A stretch of DNA of 64,000 nt, taken from assembly GCA_963693285.1 (NCBI GenBank), contig OY848918.1, positions 9,489,156 to 9,553,155 on the forward strand, given 5' to 3'. Positions 23,779 to 37,354 of this stretch are shown piece after piece (position 1 is the first letter of the stretch; each line of letters starts with the position of its first letter). The notes beneath the pieces are model-generated. The model was not told the DNA's origin. It worked only from the letters and a program-made list of their open reading frames with translations, and did no database searches. This DNA is from Xestospongia muta. Taxonomy: Eukaryota > Porifera > Demospongiae > Haplosclerida > Petrosiidae. The position numbers and the translations under genes were made by a program.

Positions 23779-26700
23779 TCATATTGACTCATAGACACTA
23801 GTACCAGTAATATCTGTTGTTGACAGTTGACACTCATCATATATCACTTTACTCTCATCAGTTGGTTTAGACTGATGAAGACTGTATGGATCACAGACTG
23901 TCATTTCAATATCTTTATCATGTCTATAGATAGACAGTGTATGAGTTAACACAAAGTAACAGAAATATGACAACTTACCCACTCTCTTTTTGATGTTCAC
24001 TTTTAGAGGTAACAGTTTTTGTCCTATTGAGTCTGTATAAAATTAAAGTAAATTTAGACATGAATAATAGAAATTTACAATATCATCTGTTATGTATAAA
24101 TTGTAACATATAACAAGATATCACTAAAGATAATAATATAACAACTTACCCACTGTCTTCTTGATGTTGATCTTTAGAAGAAACAACAACTAGTCTGTAT
24201 CAAAAATGATACATCTTTATACATGTAGATTTTTCTTACCGTCTGTTGTATATAAACTGTATTACATTGGCAATAGAACAAGCTATCACTACAGATAACA
24301 ATATACCAAAAAGTACACTCAGTCCAGTATTAGAACTAGTACAAAATATCAATGTAAACATCAAATAGTAGTGACAGTACCTTTTACTACGATCAGTACA
24401 CAATGTAGGATCTGTCATTGATGGCTCAATTATTGTTTGATTAGCAATAACCTTCCATAATTTATAACCATTACTAGTGTAACCTCGTACAACAGATAAC
24501 AAGTGTTACCTACCAAATCACTTATATTAACATTAGTACTACTTGTATTAGTTTTAATTGTTGGACTAAATTCATCACTAGGAGAACAACTACCATAAGA
24601 CTGATGAGTAGTGTACCCTATCTCATATATAATAATGAGATAGTTTATAGAAATATAACTAGGCACACTCCATGAGATAACAGCCCATGTGGTAGACATT
24701 AAACTAGAGAGTGTGCCAACTGGACCAGGAACTGAGTAGAAAGTATATTTATTACCTATAATAACTGACAATGTACTTACCAGTTCCAATCTGTACTTCA
24801 ACAGGATTACTGAAGGGACCTCTTCCAATAGAGTTCACACAAGCTACACTCATGTTATATACATTACCAAATACTAGATCATTCACAACGATATATCTCT
24901 CAGTACTTGTGAGATTGTATGTGATACTTTTGTTACAATATACTCAATAATTCTACCATTACGTAGATGATAATCAATCTCTTCCCATATGATTTTGTTT
25001 GATGTCAAATTTACTGAAAGAGCCATAATTGACTTTGGCGATCCAAATGGAACTATATGATTTTATTATTTAAATAATATTAATAAATATGTCTTACCTG
25101 AAGTGGGTTTTGTTTCATTAAATATCATCACTGGACTAGACTCTCCTAATACATTACCAACTCTCACTGTGACGATATAGTTCATACCACTGGACAATTC
25201 TCTTAATATATAACTGAATGTTGATAATGTTGAACTGATAAGGGGTAACAGAGACCAATGTCACATTCACTGATGTTTATAAAGGACAAAGTGGACTATA
25301 AAAGATGTTGTAGTATGTTGCGTTGTTCCCATCTTCACTATTGGGACTAGTCTAGTTCACTGTAATAGTAGTAGTTGAGACATTAATCACTACTTACTGG
25401 TGTAGGAACTAGACAATAAAATAAAATAAAATTGTGTTCATCAAAATATGAACTCATCATCAAACCTTAACAATGTGTGTGTACTATTAATTGAAGGAAG
25501 ATCTTTATATGAGTACACACCGATGTTATATGTACTCAATGTTAATCTATTGATTATAACTTCATGTACTGTAGTAGATAATATCTTGTTGGTACCTACT
25601 CCAGTAGTAGAGTTAATGACAATGACATATCCATTAGTCTGTGATGACATAGTCCAGTTGACTCTCATACTAGTCTCATTTAAAATATATGTCATCACAT
25701 TAGATGGAGGACCACTGGGAACTAGAAAATGAAACTTTCCATAATAAAGTAACACTATTTTGAGTTCTAATGGACCAGTTAAAATTAATAAATATCCTTA
25801 ACATATAATCTGTGAAGCTATTTTGTTTACTAATTAAATAAGTAGTAGCTAATAGGATTAACTCTATTTTGTTTGTGTATATTACTTAAAATATCAGAAT
25901 TTATCATAAAAACATTAATTAGTTCATGAATGTATATATGACAGTTTGTGATATCAGATGAATAGCTATATACCTTGTAATATCACAGTGTCACTGTACT
26001 TCACTCCTTTATACATTGCTATACAGGTAACATTAACTGACACTCAAAGTGGATCAGGATACACCAGTTGTGTGTTTTCTGTATGTGAGGAGATCAGAAT
26101 CAATTAATGTATACATTGAGTTGTACTTCATTACTCCATTCACTAACCAGTAAACATCAGTGGTAGCAATGACAATAGTTGTGATACAATCAATATGATA
26201 TTGAGTATTTTGAACTTAGTAATTGATGAGATAAATTGTCGAATTTATTGATAAAATAACTAAATTATAAAGCAAAAATTAAAAACAATTCTTTACTATA
26301 AATACCTGAAAATAATATCTGCACACTAGTTGTATTACTAGCAGGTCCCAGTATATCTTGATATGCTCTGACTGTGATGTTATAAGTTGTTCCTGGTATT
26401 AGTCCCCTCAGTGTCATCTCATTCTGACTACCCCCCTTTACCTGTTGTGTCACAGTATGTGTGTCACTAGTGGCATTGACTACATATCCATCAGCATCAG
26501 ATGGAACAGGTTTCCAACTGACAGTGATAGTTGTAAATGTCTTGTTGACCAGAATAAAGAGTAAATCCTGGAGCTGATAGGATTACAAAACTCATAATCA
26601 CAGTAATAAAAGTACTTACCAGTTACTGTAAGATAATGATGTCTAGTAATCTCACTAACTCTTTCATAACACAAATGTATATGATCACCATTATTGCTTG

Positions 26701-27508
26701 ATTGACTAAATATTCCACTACTGATCTCCTCTGCATACCAAGTAACAGTAAGATTACGAACAATTGTATTATTAATACTATAAAGGGCTTGATTCTCAAT
26801 ACTGCAACTGTATCCAAAGTGTGGTGATACACAATTAAATCTGTTATTTGTACTAAAGTAATACCATCCAAAATTCTTTTCCAATCCACTCAGAATACAC
26901 TGTAGTGTGTATTGTTGTGGTACAACTGTCATATTAGAAGGAAGTTCAACAACACTGAAGTTTAAGATTGCTACATGTTCTAAAGTAGATAAGTAACAAA
27001 TGACAGCGTGTACTAGTACAATATGAGATATAACTTACTGAATATATTAACAGTGATGATGTTGGTAGTAGGATCAGAACAACTACTAGGTAGACAACAC
27101 TTGAATGTATTGTTATTATCATTTCCATCAACTTCATTAAATGTTATACCACCATTAAGTATGTATAGACTGATACTAGCTGGATTAGCAGTTTTGTCAT
27201 AATGGAAAGGATCAGTATTACAACTAAGAGGGTTTCCATTAGGATCAACCCACTCTCCTCCAGACAAAGTAGTATTAGGTAAAGCAGAAACAATTCAGAG
27301 GAGAATAGTTAACATGGTCTTTTGTGATGTAAAGATGATTGATGTATGAGCATTAGGATAACAATCTCCTTTGAACATCAGGTAGATACCTAGAATTTTA
27401 TCAATAAATGATGCACTACACATTAGGTCATTTACCTGAGTTTGATGGACAGTTACTAATAGCTTCACTGACATATAACAAGAAGAAAATCTTTAGTAAT
27501 ACTGACAT
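23779..27508 (-). pseudogene. IT1: Ig/FN3 receptor with short ITIM-like tail, ectodomain frameshifted
   Basis: Start ATG at 27508. The Ig1 exon has the same one-base loss as IT0. Ig2 (about 26625-26990) and FN3-2 (25458-25722) are open. FN3-1 has an 8-base loss near 26545, and Ig3 has several changes near 26045-26085. FN3-5 (about 24386-24750) ends in DPTLCTDRSK in place of the RP juncture. The IT-specific membrane exon (24239 to about 24340: GLSVLFGILLSVVIACSI, then NRR) is intact. Three short tail exons follow, each starting in phase 2. The last (23779 to about 23930) encodes DPYSLH, VIYDECQL and the terminal SVYESI-stop. SVYESI matches the ITIM consensus S-x-Y-x-x-I. The 3' half looks functional, the 5' half does not. 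Confidence 0.7.
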
Positions 27509-28219
27509 TATCTTATTCTTAACAAAGCTTCTTTCTAATCTTCAATACATTTGCTATGAAGTATATCTGATATTTTACAATATCTTTTGTATAATAGTAT
27601 TTTAATAGTCATACATGATATGATAACAATCAGAGTTGATGTTGTTAATGTAAATACACATCCAAAAATTAACAGTAAGTGTCTCTATAAACAAATGACT
27701 ATTTTTACAGAAAAGTTATATAAACTTTTGGATTACATGTATATAAATTTTACATTAAATGGAAACTTTGATAACTTCAAAATATAAAAAGCATATCAAG
27801 CTACTTTATAAGCTTAGAGTAAACACAACACTATAACTGAGTTCAGACTAAGCTGATTGAGGTTATATTGGTTAGTGTGAAGTGTTATATAAGCAGGTCA
27901 CTATTGAATAGATCTGATTGGTCAGTTTGAGATCAGTATGTGTAATATAATTGTAGTGGCTTTTCTTATGTCATATACTCTAAAGTAAAATTAACAAACT
28001 GTTGATTTCATCACATGAATATAAAATTAAATTTTAAACAATTGTAATTATATTGATGTCTGACTGGAAACTGACAAAGGAAATAGGAAATAGGATGAGT
28101 GCTCTTGTTTGGTCAATGAAAATATTTTAAACATATTATTATTAGAATGGGATTATAATCAGTTAAATGTGTGCATAGTTTTATATTTCTGGCAATTTGG
28201 TTCAATCAGAGGACATTTA

Positions 28220-28640
28220 GTTTTTACCCAACAAGAGTACTGTAGTATAACTATGATAGTATTTACTTTTGGTTTTCTGCTTTCCAAAGAGATACTAACA
28301 ATAATACTAAAACAGTAAGCAGTGCTATTACTACAAATCTAAATAATGTACCAAAACTGCACTACTAGTTCCTTGTCCTACAAAACAACAATGTACAATC
28401 TGATTCTTATATATTTTATTGATCTTGTGAAGACATCATTGATGTACTAGTAAACAAGTTAATATCAGTAGTTGACGCTTCAATGAGACTATCAAAATAT
28501 GTCATATCAGCTTGAGGTGATGAAGAAGTAATTGCATATTCTAAGTCAATCCAATCCACCACAAATCCTTTAGAACAGCATATTTTAAACTTTCTCTCCA
28601 TTATCTCTCTTATCATATCCATATAATATGTATGTGAGTT
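28220..28640 (-). pseudogene. Relic 3' exons of a YB1-type receptor, second copy
   Basis: This is the segmental duplicate of 2400-2830, with the same decayed membrane exon (about 28240-28380) and stalk exon (28416 to about 28620). A further loss near 28565 changes the frame again. The region 27510-28220 upstream holds only a relic membrane exon (about 27550-27700) and otherwise nothing coding. Confidence 0.55.
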
Positions 28641-29219
28641 TTGAAGTAAAACAAGAAAGATGACTCATAAAAGTCAAATATCTTTTAGACAGTAGCACAT
28701 GATAAACTTAATTATAATTCAGAAAATTCTTTTTATAAACTATACACTGTTTATAATTATTATATTATGATACCAATTAATTAATACTAATGTGATATGT
28801 AACATTGACTTTTAAGCATAAACATTGAGACATTGACTTGTTGATACCAAACAGAACATATACATGTAACATCACTAGCTGTAAGCTGACTCAGGTTCAT
28901 TTTTAGGTATAAATATACATATATAAATCTAAATGAACTTAAAAATCAGCCATAGCAATATAAATAGAGTGTTTAAACAATGTGTTATCATATCACCACT
29001 GTGTACTCTGTATTACATAGTTAATTCATGATCAATGAAGGAGGACACAAAGAACATAGTATTCATCATGTGAGATATTACATATAATATGACTGTAGTA
29101 ACATTAATAACAAATTTTATAAAGTATAATGTCTGTGTATTAAATTAGTGTTAAAAGTACAGGACATTGTACACAAATTATATACCAAGTCAAAATTAAA
29201 ATATTTGTGAAGTAGTTAT

Positions 29220-31589
29220 TTAATGCCAGTTAACATTCTCATACAATGCTTGTGGTGGGTGTGGATGAGGTGTGTTATCATAGGTATTAGAGGATTGTTG
29301 CACATCCCTAAATTTAGTCATTTCATAAGCTGTATTTGTTTCTGTCTTGACTGCATTATAGTCTATAGAAGTGAAAGTAAAAAGCATTAATAGCTATATG
29401 TTAGTATTTTACCTTTCCTTTTCTTCTTTCTGAACAGTAGTACTATCAATAATGTTAAAACAACAAGAAATGCTACCACTGCTAAACCAAAAAACACTCC
29501 TAAAACTATACTATCTAGTCCTTGTGCTGTAATAAAATAACAATACTTATAGTTTGGTCTTATATATTATGCTAACTTTGTGAAAAAGTAGTCAGTGTAT
29601 TACTCATACACAAGTTGACAGCAGTATTTGCAATAAGAATCAATTTTACTTACTAATTGGAAATGCTTCAGAAATTGTCATTCCTAAAGAATTTAGTATT
29701 ATTATATTCAAATAGTACATAAATTCTTTTTGAAGCTGCACTCTCCAAATTATTTGGTAAGTTTCATTCATTGATGTTACATCTTCCCAGGCAAAAATAT
29801 TTGAAGTATTTATGTTTATATTATCTCCAGCTCTAGTGAGCATGAACTGAATTGAGTTTTGTTGTAAGTTAGGACAATGATTCTCAGCAAACTAATGAGA
29901 ATAATTTCAAATTAATTATTATCTTTGCTTACTTGAAATAATACTGTAATTGAACTGTTGCTATTTAAAGTAACTCCAACTATCTTTGGTTTTATAGGTA
30001 ATTCTGTAAATTGAAACAATCATAAATTATATTGACAATTTGTAGTAACATTTCATAACTCTAAATATATATTCATTGCTTGTATACACTGATTGGTTGA
30101 TGTAACCAATATATGGTTATAAGGTTACAAACAGCAAAAACATCATCTAAGTAAACACTACTGTTTTAATTACTATCACTGTTAAAACTAACTCATGGAC
30201 ACTCTGTTTTCAATTATAAACCCCTTTATAGTGTTTTCAACATATACTGTTTTGATTACTAATTACTATATAATTGACAGTTCATTTACTACAATGAATG
30301 ACTTCTCAGAAAGAACATGTATGTTGTATATATAGGACTGTCCTAATAATGATTCTATAGTGACAGAATCCAAGTTTGTAGCTGCTAATGAGATGTTGAA
30401 CAGAATCTTTGTAGCTCTAACAATTAACTATATGATCATCAACTGTCATCATTTATCAGTTATGAAAACATTGTGATATTTACTACTTCTCAGTGTCTTA
30501 TATGCAATATGCAATGACTATGTATTGATTAATCAACTATGTGAATTAATTTGTATATAAAACCTATATATCTACTGTTCTGATTACTAATGTACTATGG
30601 TATTTATATACCTGATACAAAATGATGTGTTAGACCAGGGTTGTTACTATGGATTCATCATACACTTCAATGTATTTGTAGGGACATATGCTACCAAAAT
30701 GTCCATGAATAGGTTAAACAACTTGTTTATTTAATCATTGATATTACAATTTATTAAGTGTTAATAGTACATGTACCTGTGACAAAAGAAGCTTCCACAA
30801 ATTTTGACTGATTACAACCAGCATACAGATTTTCTGGTGAAAGAGTAAAGTTATATACATTACAAGGATTAGGAGTATCTTCAGAATATTTGAAAACATT
30901 GTTATCTCCTGTCAACTCTACAGTAATATTGGTAGTGTTATTAGTATCTGTAATAGACAATATCAATGTAGTATTCTCATTAACAACAGGATGAACACTC
31001 CAAGATAGAAATAAAGTGTTAGAAGCAGTTGAGAATACTTTGAGGTCTAAGACAAGTATTCGATCACCTATAGGATGGCATTTCTAACTTCGTACAAAGA
31101 TATGTTAGTAACTTTGTACAGTCAATAGTGCAGTAGGACTTGTTGTATTACCGCCATAAGGAGGAAGTGTATCACCCAGAATAACACAGTACACTTCAGT
31201 GTTATTATTAAGACAATTACCGGCAATATATAAAAATGAATATTGAAAATCACATCCATCATACGGAGAAAAATGATTGTAGTATCCACTAATAATGATT
31301 CCTCTAATTTCTAACTCTTAATGATTCCTCTAGTTTCTAACTCTTCAGTTGTCATATTCTCAGAATTAACTCCATCGATAAACCAGTAGAGATATGAACA
31401 ATCACCATAACAAAAGAAGGTAGCCTGTTCACCAAGACCGACAGTAGTAGAGTAAGGATAATCCCAAATATTTGAAACAAATGAAAATATGTAGTTGTTC
31501 TAAATTTTTGGAATAATCTTACATCCATAATTACAGCATAGTGAAGTAGAAAATAAACTTGCAATATTAAAAACTAAAGGAATCTTCAT
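29220..31589 (-). pseudogene. YB3: duplicate of YB1, broken in the Ig exon and lacking one exon
   Basis: Start ATG at 31589. The Ig exon (about 31140-31475) contains a 26-base tandem duplication (31294-31319 and 31320-31345) that adds a stop. The FN3 exon (about 30775-31060) and the next two exons (about 29940-30000 and 29655-29890) are open. The 131-residue exon present in YB1 is deleted except for its last codons (about 29580-29630). The membrane exon (about 29412-29525, AQGLDS and FRKKKRK) and tail exon (29220 to about 29362) are intact and nearly identical to YB1, including YDNT and YENV. Pseudogene by the Ig stop; the 3' exons could still be used by a chimeric transcript. Confidence 0.7.
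31294..31345. repeat. 26-base tandem duplication disrupting the YB3 Ig exon
   Basis: Two adjacent copies of a 26-base unit containing TGATTCCTCTA and TTTCTAACTCTT differ at one position. The insertion is not a multiple of three and introduces TAG in the coding frame. YB1 has one copy. Confidence 0.8.
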
Positions 31590-31714
31590 CTTGTTGGTAA
31601 CTAGAAGCATCAGCCTATAGTAATAACATCATAGACACTATCTATGAATCTCATTATTATTTCCCCTGTGATATAGTTTCTATGAACTTTGTTACACTAT
31701 ATCCTGTATCTTTC

Positions 31715-32025
31715 TATAAGCATGTGACCTTTGAAGCAAAACAAGAAAGATGACTCATATAGTAAATATCTTTTAGATAGTGTTTAAGGAGTATATGATT
31801 AAGTTAATTAGAAATAACTCTCTTAGAAAATTATACACTGTTTGTGATTATTATATTGTTATGATACTAATTAATTAATATTAATGTGATATATAACATT
31901 GACAGCTAAGCATGAACGTTGATAATTGATTTGTTAGTACTGAACAGAGCATATACATGAAGCATCACCAGCTGTGAGCTGATGTCGGTATGTGTTTAGG
32001 TATAAGTATACATATGTAAATCTAT
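31715..32025. repeat. Dispersed ~300-bp repeat flanking YB units (copy 4)
   Basis: This is the duplicate of 6345-6655, upstream of YB3, and is collinear with it except for small indels. The copy near 28620-28920 corresponds to 2815-3115. Confidence 0.45.
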
Positions 32026-32100
32026 AGATTCACAATATGCATTATTCATTTTAGTATCCGCCCACTCACTCATTCGTGGATAAAGGGTTAATCATAGCTT

Positions 32101-32274
32101 TGTAGTGAAAACTAAATCGTCGCTAGGTTGTGAATGGATGATTGGTAATGTTCACTACATGTTTGGTGAACGTCACTACAAGGGTAGTGAAATGTTCACT
32201 ACTATGTAGTGAAAGAACGTTGTGTTAATTTTCACCACAAAGGTAGTGACCATCACCACTTAGTTTTTACAGTG
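32101..32274. repeat. Second copy of the CACTAC/GTAGTG palindrome cluster
   Basis: Nearly identical to 6735-6907, with the same TTCACTAC-TAT-GTAGTGAA palindrome. It was inherited through the block duplication rather than inserted independently. The degenerate YB tail relic follows at about 32310-32600. Confidence 0.5.
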
Positions 32275-33175
32275 TACGTGTATGTCAAGATCAGTTAGAA
32301 ATATTCCTTCCCTTTTTGATGTAGTCACGTTTTGATACAGTGACATACAATATTTTAGGAGGTCTTGTTAAGGTAAGTCATTCATAAGGACTGTCTTTAC
32401 TTGGTTGAACTGATGTATATATAAGTATATGGGAACCTCATAAACATCAGCAGTATGGTAAAGAGTAGATTTGCTATTAAGTATAACTGTTTTTCTACAC
32501 ACGTATCTTGACTATCATATATGATATAATAGCTATCAGTGTTGATGTTGTTGTTAATTTAATAAACATATGAAATAACAAATGTAACCTGTTGAAGTCT
32601 AAGCATGGTTAGTTGATAGACACACATGTCTATGTTATTTCTAGTTACAATGCATGAGGTCTTGTATCTAGAATGTGCCTGTATTAATGCAAATTATATA
32701 GACTATTTACTGATTTAAAAATGGATCAGAGATTAATTATTAATTCAGTGTTATTGTATAAATCTTTTTGAAGCTACATTATTTGGTGTGACAATGTTTC
32801 ATTTAAAATCATCACAGCTTACCAGACAAAGCAGGATTTCCTTGTAACTGTTATTTCACCATCCTTCATTTTATAAATCATTTAATATTGAAGCAAAACA
32901 AAGAAAGATAACACATACTAAATAAAAAATATATTCTTACACATAGACAATGTTAATAGGTTAATAAATTTCAATGTAAAACTTCTACATGAATCAATTA
33001 ATAAAATTTTAAAAAATATCTTTAAAAATGACACATTCATGTTGATAATAATTATTATTGATTTGCTAATTAATGCTTGTAATATAGACAGCTATACATG
33101 AATAGAAACATTGACTTGTAACTCATGCAACCATTTGTGCATGTGTCACAATTTGGAGCAACTTGCAACTTGCAA

Positions 33176-33520
33176 CTAGGGACGTCCCCTTTTCAACGTA
33201 GACACATATTCATACACGTGAACTATTTCAGGAAGTCCCCTTGAGGTAGGTGGTTCATAAGTGTTGACATCACTTTGTTGAACTTTCTGATTAATATTGG
33301 GGAACTCATAGAGATCATCAACAGAAGCATTATCTGTTTGTATAACAAGTGCAGTAAAGCATACATTTGCTATGAAGTATACCTGATTTTCTACAACTTC
33401 TCTTGCACAATAGTAACTTAATAGTCATACATGATATGATAACAATCAAAGTTGATGTTGTTAATGAAAATAAACATCCAAAAATAACTGTAAGTGTCTC
33501 TATAAACAAATGAATGAGTA
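33176..33520 (-). pseudogene. Membrane and tail exons stranded downstream of YB4
   Basis: The tail exon ends at TAG 33176-33178 and encodes DDLYEFPN, then HVYENVSTL. Its CAG acceptor precedes ATAATGCTTCTG, giving a 49-bp intron from the membrane exon (about 33375-33510, ETLTVIF to KRSCRKS). Splice signals here are good. However, YB4 reads into a stop at 33595, and the stalk exon that should connect the two has lost its 5' part and acceptor. These exons are therefore orphaned unless an unrecognised splice is used. Confidence 0.55.
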
Positions 33521-33594
33521 TTATTATAAATACATCAAATATAATAGTCTAACCTGTTGAAGTCTTAACATTATTATTTATTGCCATGGTTACT

Positions 33595-36500
33595 TTAAGA
33601 CTCGTAAATTGATAAATATAGCAGTTTCCAATCCACCACAAATTCCTTTACAACAGCATATTTTAAACTTCTCTCTCCATTATCTCTCTTATCATATCCA
33701 TATAATATGTATGTTCCATTTATTGAGGGTGATAGACATCTTTCAATAGTGACATCTAATAATATAGTAGATGATACTGGTGAGATGACCAGTACAATAC
33801 ATCCAGTATTAGATGACTGCTGATAAACACATGTCAAACACATGTCTGTTCCATTTCTAGTAATGTTTATGTCCTTAACTTCAAATGTACCTTTGAAATG
33901 AGATATATACCATATACATATTAATACAATAAGAATCAATTTTACTTACTAATTGGAAATGCTTCAGAAATTGTCACTCCTAAAGAATTTAGTGCTATTA
34001 TGTTCAAATAGTACATAAATTCTTTTTGAAGTTGTACTCTCCATATTATTTGGTATGTTTCATTTATTAATGTTACATCTTCCCAGGCAAAAATATTTGA
34101 GGTGTTCATGTTCATGTTATCTCCAGCTCTAGTGAGCAGAAACTGAACTGAGTTTTGTAGTAAGTTAGGACAATGACTCTTAGCAAACTAATAAGAATAA
34201 TTTCAAATTAATTCTTTGCTTTGCTTACTTGAAATAATACTACAATTGAACCGTTGCTATTTAAAGTAACTCCAACTATCTTTGGTTTTATGGGTAATTC
34301 TGTAAATTGAAATTATCATGAAATATATTGACAATTTGTAATCATATTCATAATACTAAATGTATATTCATTGCATGTATACACTGATTGGTTGATTTAA
34401 TCAATATATAGTTTTTTAGATTAGAAGTAGGAAATTATTTGATGCAAAAAGTGAATGCTACTGTTTTGATTACTAATGTACTATGGAATTTACTGTTTAT
34501 ATACTTATTACAAAATGAAAAGCATTAAATTGTGGAACCCTTATAGTGAGTGATGTTAGTTTGTTTTCAATTGCCACACTGCTGCATGAAAACTTACTTA
34601 TAAATACTTAAATAAGATAAGTAGCAGGATTGCATGAAAACCTCTTTACTTCATGCATGTGGTAGATGATATTAAAACTAGAGGAGTGACAAGTACTAGC
34701 TTAACTATAATGGGTGTGGCAGTAGTTTTTGTAAGACTGTTTCTTTGCTAACTTGCGTATTTTATAGACTTAGTATAGCTTGTGTAGCACTTACTATATC
34801 TTTAGTATCACGACGACAACAATTGCTTCTAGATGTATCTTTTATAGATTCAACTGTTGGCAAAGTAGACTATCAAGATAAGTAAAATTTGCCTTCAAAA
34901 TAAAGCATTTTAAGGAAAATTTCCACGTTGAAATTGTAGGCAATTGTACTTTGAACCCATAGCAGTTTCATAGGACAAATACTTGTTCCATTTTGCCTGT
35001 TCTTTTTTGAAAGGTCTTTCTGACTTTTCAAACTTTGTCTTTTGTTGGTAGACTTTTATCTAGAACGACTTGCTAGATATATAGAACCTAACTTTTTCCG
35101 CTTCTCTGTGAGTTATGTAGCTAAGCCAGGACTTACTATGGATTCATTTATACACTTCAATGTATTTTGTAAGGATGCTAGCAATCAAAATTATATGAAT
35201 TAGTTAAAACAGCCAATTTAGTTCAACAATGATATTACAATAATTAAACATTAATACATTAATGTACCTGCAGACATTGCACATCTACTTTTTTCTCTTT
35301 ACTCTCTATTTACTTTTACTTATTAAAAAATGTCATGTATTTACTGTATTTACTTTTTAACTTCACATCTACTTTTGTGTATTTTCATGTACCAGACTAA
35401 AATTAAAGTTTTTATATTAAAAAGACTCATGAATTATCTTATATGAAATGAATGTAACTGTTACACTCACACAAAGCATTAATACTTGCTGTGTCTTTAA
35501 TAATGCTTTCTAAGGCATTCTCAACAAAATCCACTACAGGAATCACCTGATTAATGGTAAGTTTTCTTTCAGCTTGGAGTATATTGGTAGCTTCTGAAAA
35601 ATAATGCATTACCTCAACTATTTTAGAAATAATATCTTATCAGCTGTTGATAGACATAGAAAAATCATCTTCCATCTTGTCCTTCTCGTAGCCACGTGTT
35701 ATATTTTTATAGACGGAAATACACGAAATACCATCGTGTATTTATTCTAAGCTTCATGTATGTACATTTATCTACTTTTAATTACAAAGTACGTGTATTT
35801 ATTCGTGTATCGTGTATACACGTGCAATATCTGTGTACCTGTGACAAAAGAAGCTTCCACAGATTTTGACTGATTACAACCAACATACAAATTTTCTGGT
35901 GAAAGAGTAAAGTTATACACCTTACAAGGATTAGGAGTATCTTCAGTATATTTGAAAACATTGTTAAACCCTCTCAACTCTACAGTAATATTGGTAGTGT
36001 TATCAGTATCTGTAATAGACAATATCAATGTAGTATTCTCATTAACAACAGGATGAACATTCCAAGATAAAAATAAACTGTTAGAAGCAATTGAGAATAC
36101 TTTGAGGTCTGAAACAAGTACTAGATCACCTAGAGGAAAGCATTTCAAACTTCAAACAAAGATATGATAGTAACCTTGTACAGTCAATAATGCAGTAAAA
36201 CTGGTTTCATTACCACCATAAAGAGGAGGTGAGTGACCCAGAATAACACAATATACTTCAGTATTATTATTAAAACAACTACCAGCAATATGTAAATATG
36301 AGTCCTGATAATAACATCCATCATATGGAGGATATTGATTGTAGTATCCACTAAAACTAATTCCTCTAGTTTCTAACTCTTCAGTTGTCATATTCTCAGA
36401 ATTAACCTCATCAATAAACCAGTAGAGATATGAACCACGACCATAACAATAGAAGTAAGCTTGTTGACCAAGACTGACAGTAGTAGAATAAAGATATGAC

Positions 36501-36631
36501 CAAATATCTGAAACAAATAAAAATGTTTGTCATTTTCAGATAGTCTTACCTCCATTATGACAGCACAGTGAACAAGATAGCAAATTCATAAAGCAAACAA
36601 GTTTGAACAATCTCTTCAAGTTGCAAATCAT
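33595..36631 (-). CDS. YB4: Ig/FN3 protein truncated before the membrane segment, possibly secreted
   Basis: Start ATG at 36631 (MICNLKRLFKLVCF), a signal peptide. The Ig exon (about 36175-36510), FN3 exon (about 35842-36130), the two following exons (about 34230-34290 and 33955-34190) and the GTFEVKDINI exon are all open and spliced as in YB1. The last exon reads through VVKEFVVDW and ends IYES-stop at 33595, where YB2 has IYKSSG and a GT donor. The product would be a signal-bearing ectodomain of roughly 450 residues with no membrane anchor. Its paralogues are membrane receptors, so a soluble decoy or a decaying gene are both possible. The intron after the FN3 exon carries a hAT-like insertion. 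Confidence 0.65.
35271..35833. mobile_element. Non-autonomous hAT-like DNA transposon in a YB4 intron
   Basis: The insertion is flanked by an exact 8-bp duplication, TGTACCTG (35263-35270 and 35834-35841). YB2 has one uninterrupted TGTACCTG at the corresponding empty site (about 10003-10012). The ends are inverted repeats: CAGACATTGCAC at the left and CAGATATTGCAC as the complement of the right end. An 8-bp target duplication with ends starting CAG fits the hAT superfamily. Inside, on the minus strand, lies an exon-like piece resembling hAT transposase. The duplicated target overlaps the FN3 splice donor, and the functional copy still reads ACAG|GTAC. Confidence 0.7.
35475..35594 (-). pseudogene. 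Fragment resembling a hAT transposase exon
   Basis: The minus strand between a TTCTCAG-like acceptor region (about 35594) and a TTTGT|GTGAGT donor (about 35475) is open. It reads ATNILQAERKLTINQ, followed by VIPVVDFVENALES. This resembles the E-x-x-x-T-I-x-x-V-x-P-x-x-D-x-L pattern common in hAT transposases near their C-terminal half. Only about 40 residues are present, so the element cannot be autonomous. Family assignment is from memory of the pattern only. Confidence 0.4.
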
Positions 36632-37354
36632 TTTGCTTGTCTCATACATGCATTACAACTAACTAACTTATGAACTTAATAATATATAAATATAGTCTAC
36701 ACTATGTAAATAGACTTATATATTTTAACTGTTTATGCTCACAGCTGTACAATTAACTTAATTGTGTGGATATGAATTTATGACGTGACATTAGACACAT
36801 CTCTCTCCACCATACTGCTAGTTCAAGCATGCCACCTCTGTATATGTAGATGATTATAATAAGAACATAAACACATAATAAATGTTATTGAGTGTTATTG
36901 CATGTATAAAGAAACAGGTCGCAATTCCTTATACTTGTATGTCGTTGATGTTATATAACCACATAGATACTATAATTAGCAATGTGCATTATTTGTTATA
37001 ATATATAGACTATGAATTAAGAAAAATCAATTAATATACAAAGTCTTACTGCTAATTTTCAATATAATTTATCCTTACCTCAATAACTCAAAAAGAGTAG
37101 CAGGTTTTGATGTAACCACAGATGTATCCATGTACATTTCTTGGGTGTAAAAACAGAAGATCTTTACATGTTTGGGTCATTTTATAAACTTTCTTTTATC
37201 AACATATAGATAATTGCTAAACTCCAACATATGGTCAGACATTATATTGTGTTATATTGTGAATTTACATTATTTTGTTTCATAAATTTTAAATATTGTC
37301 TATCAATAGAAATATGAAACTCAACATGATATTTCAATTAATATTCAATTATAA

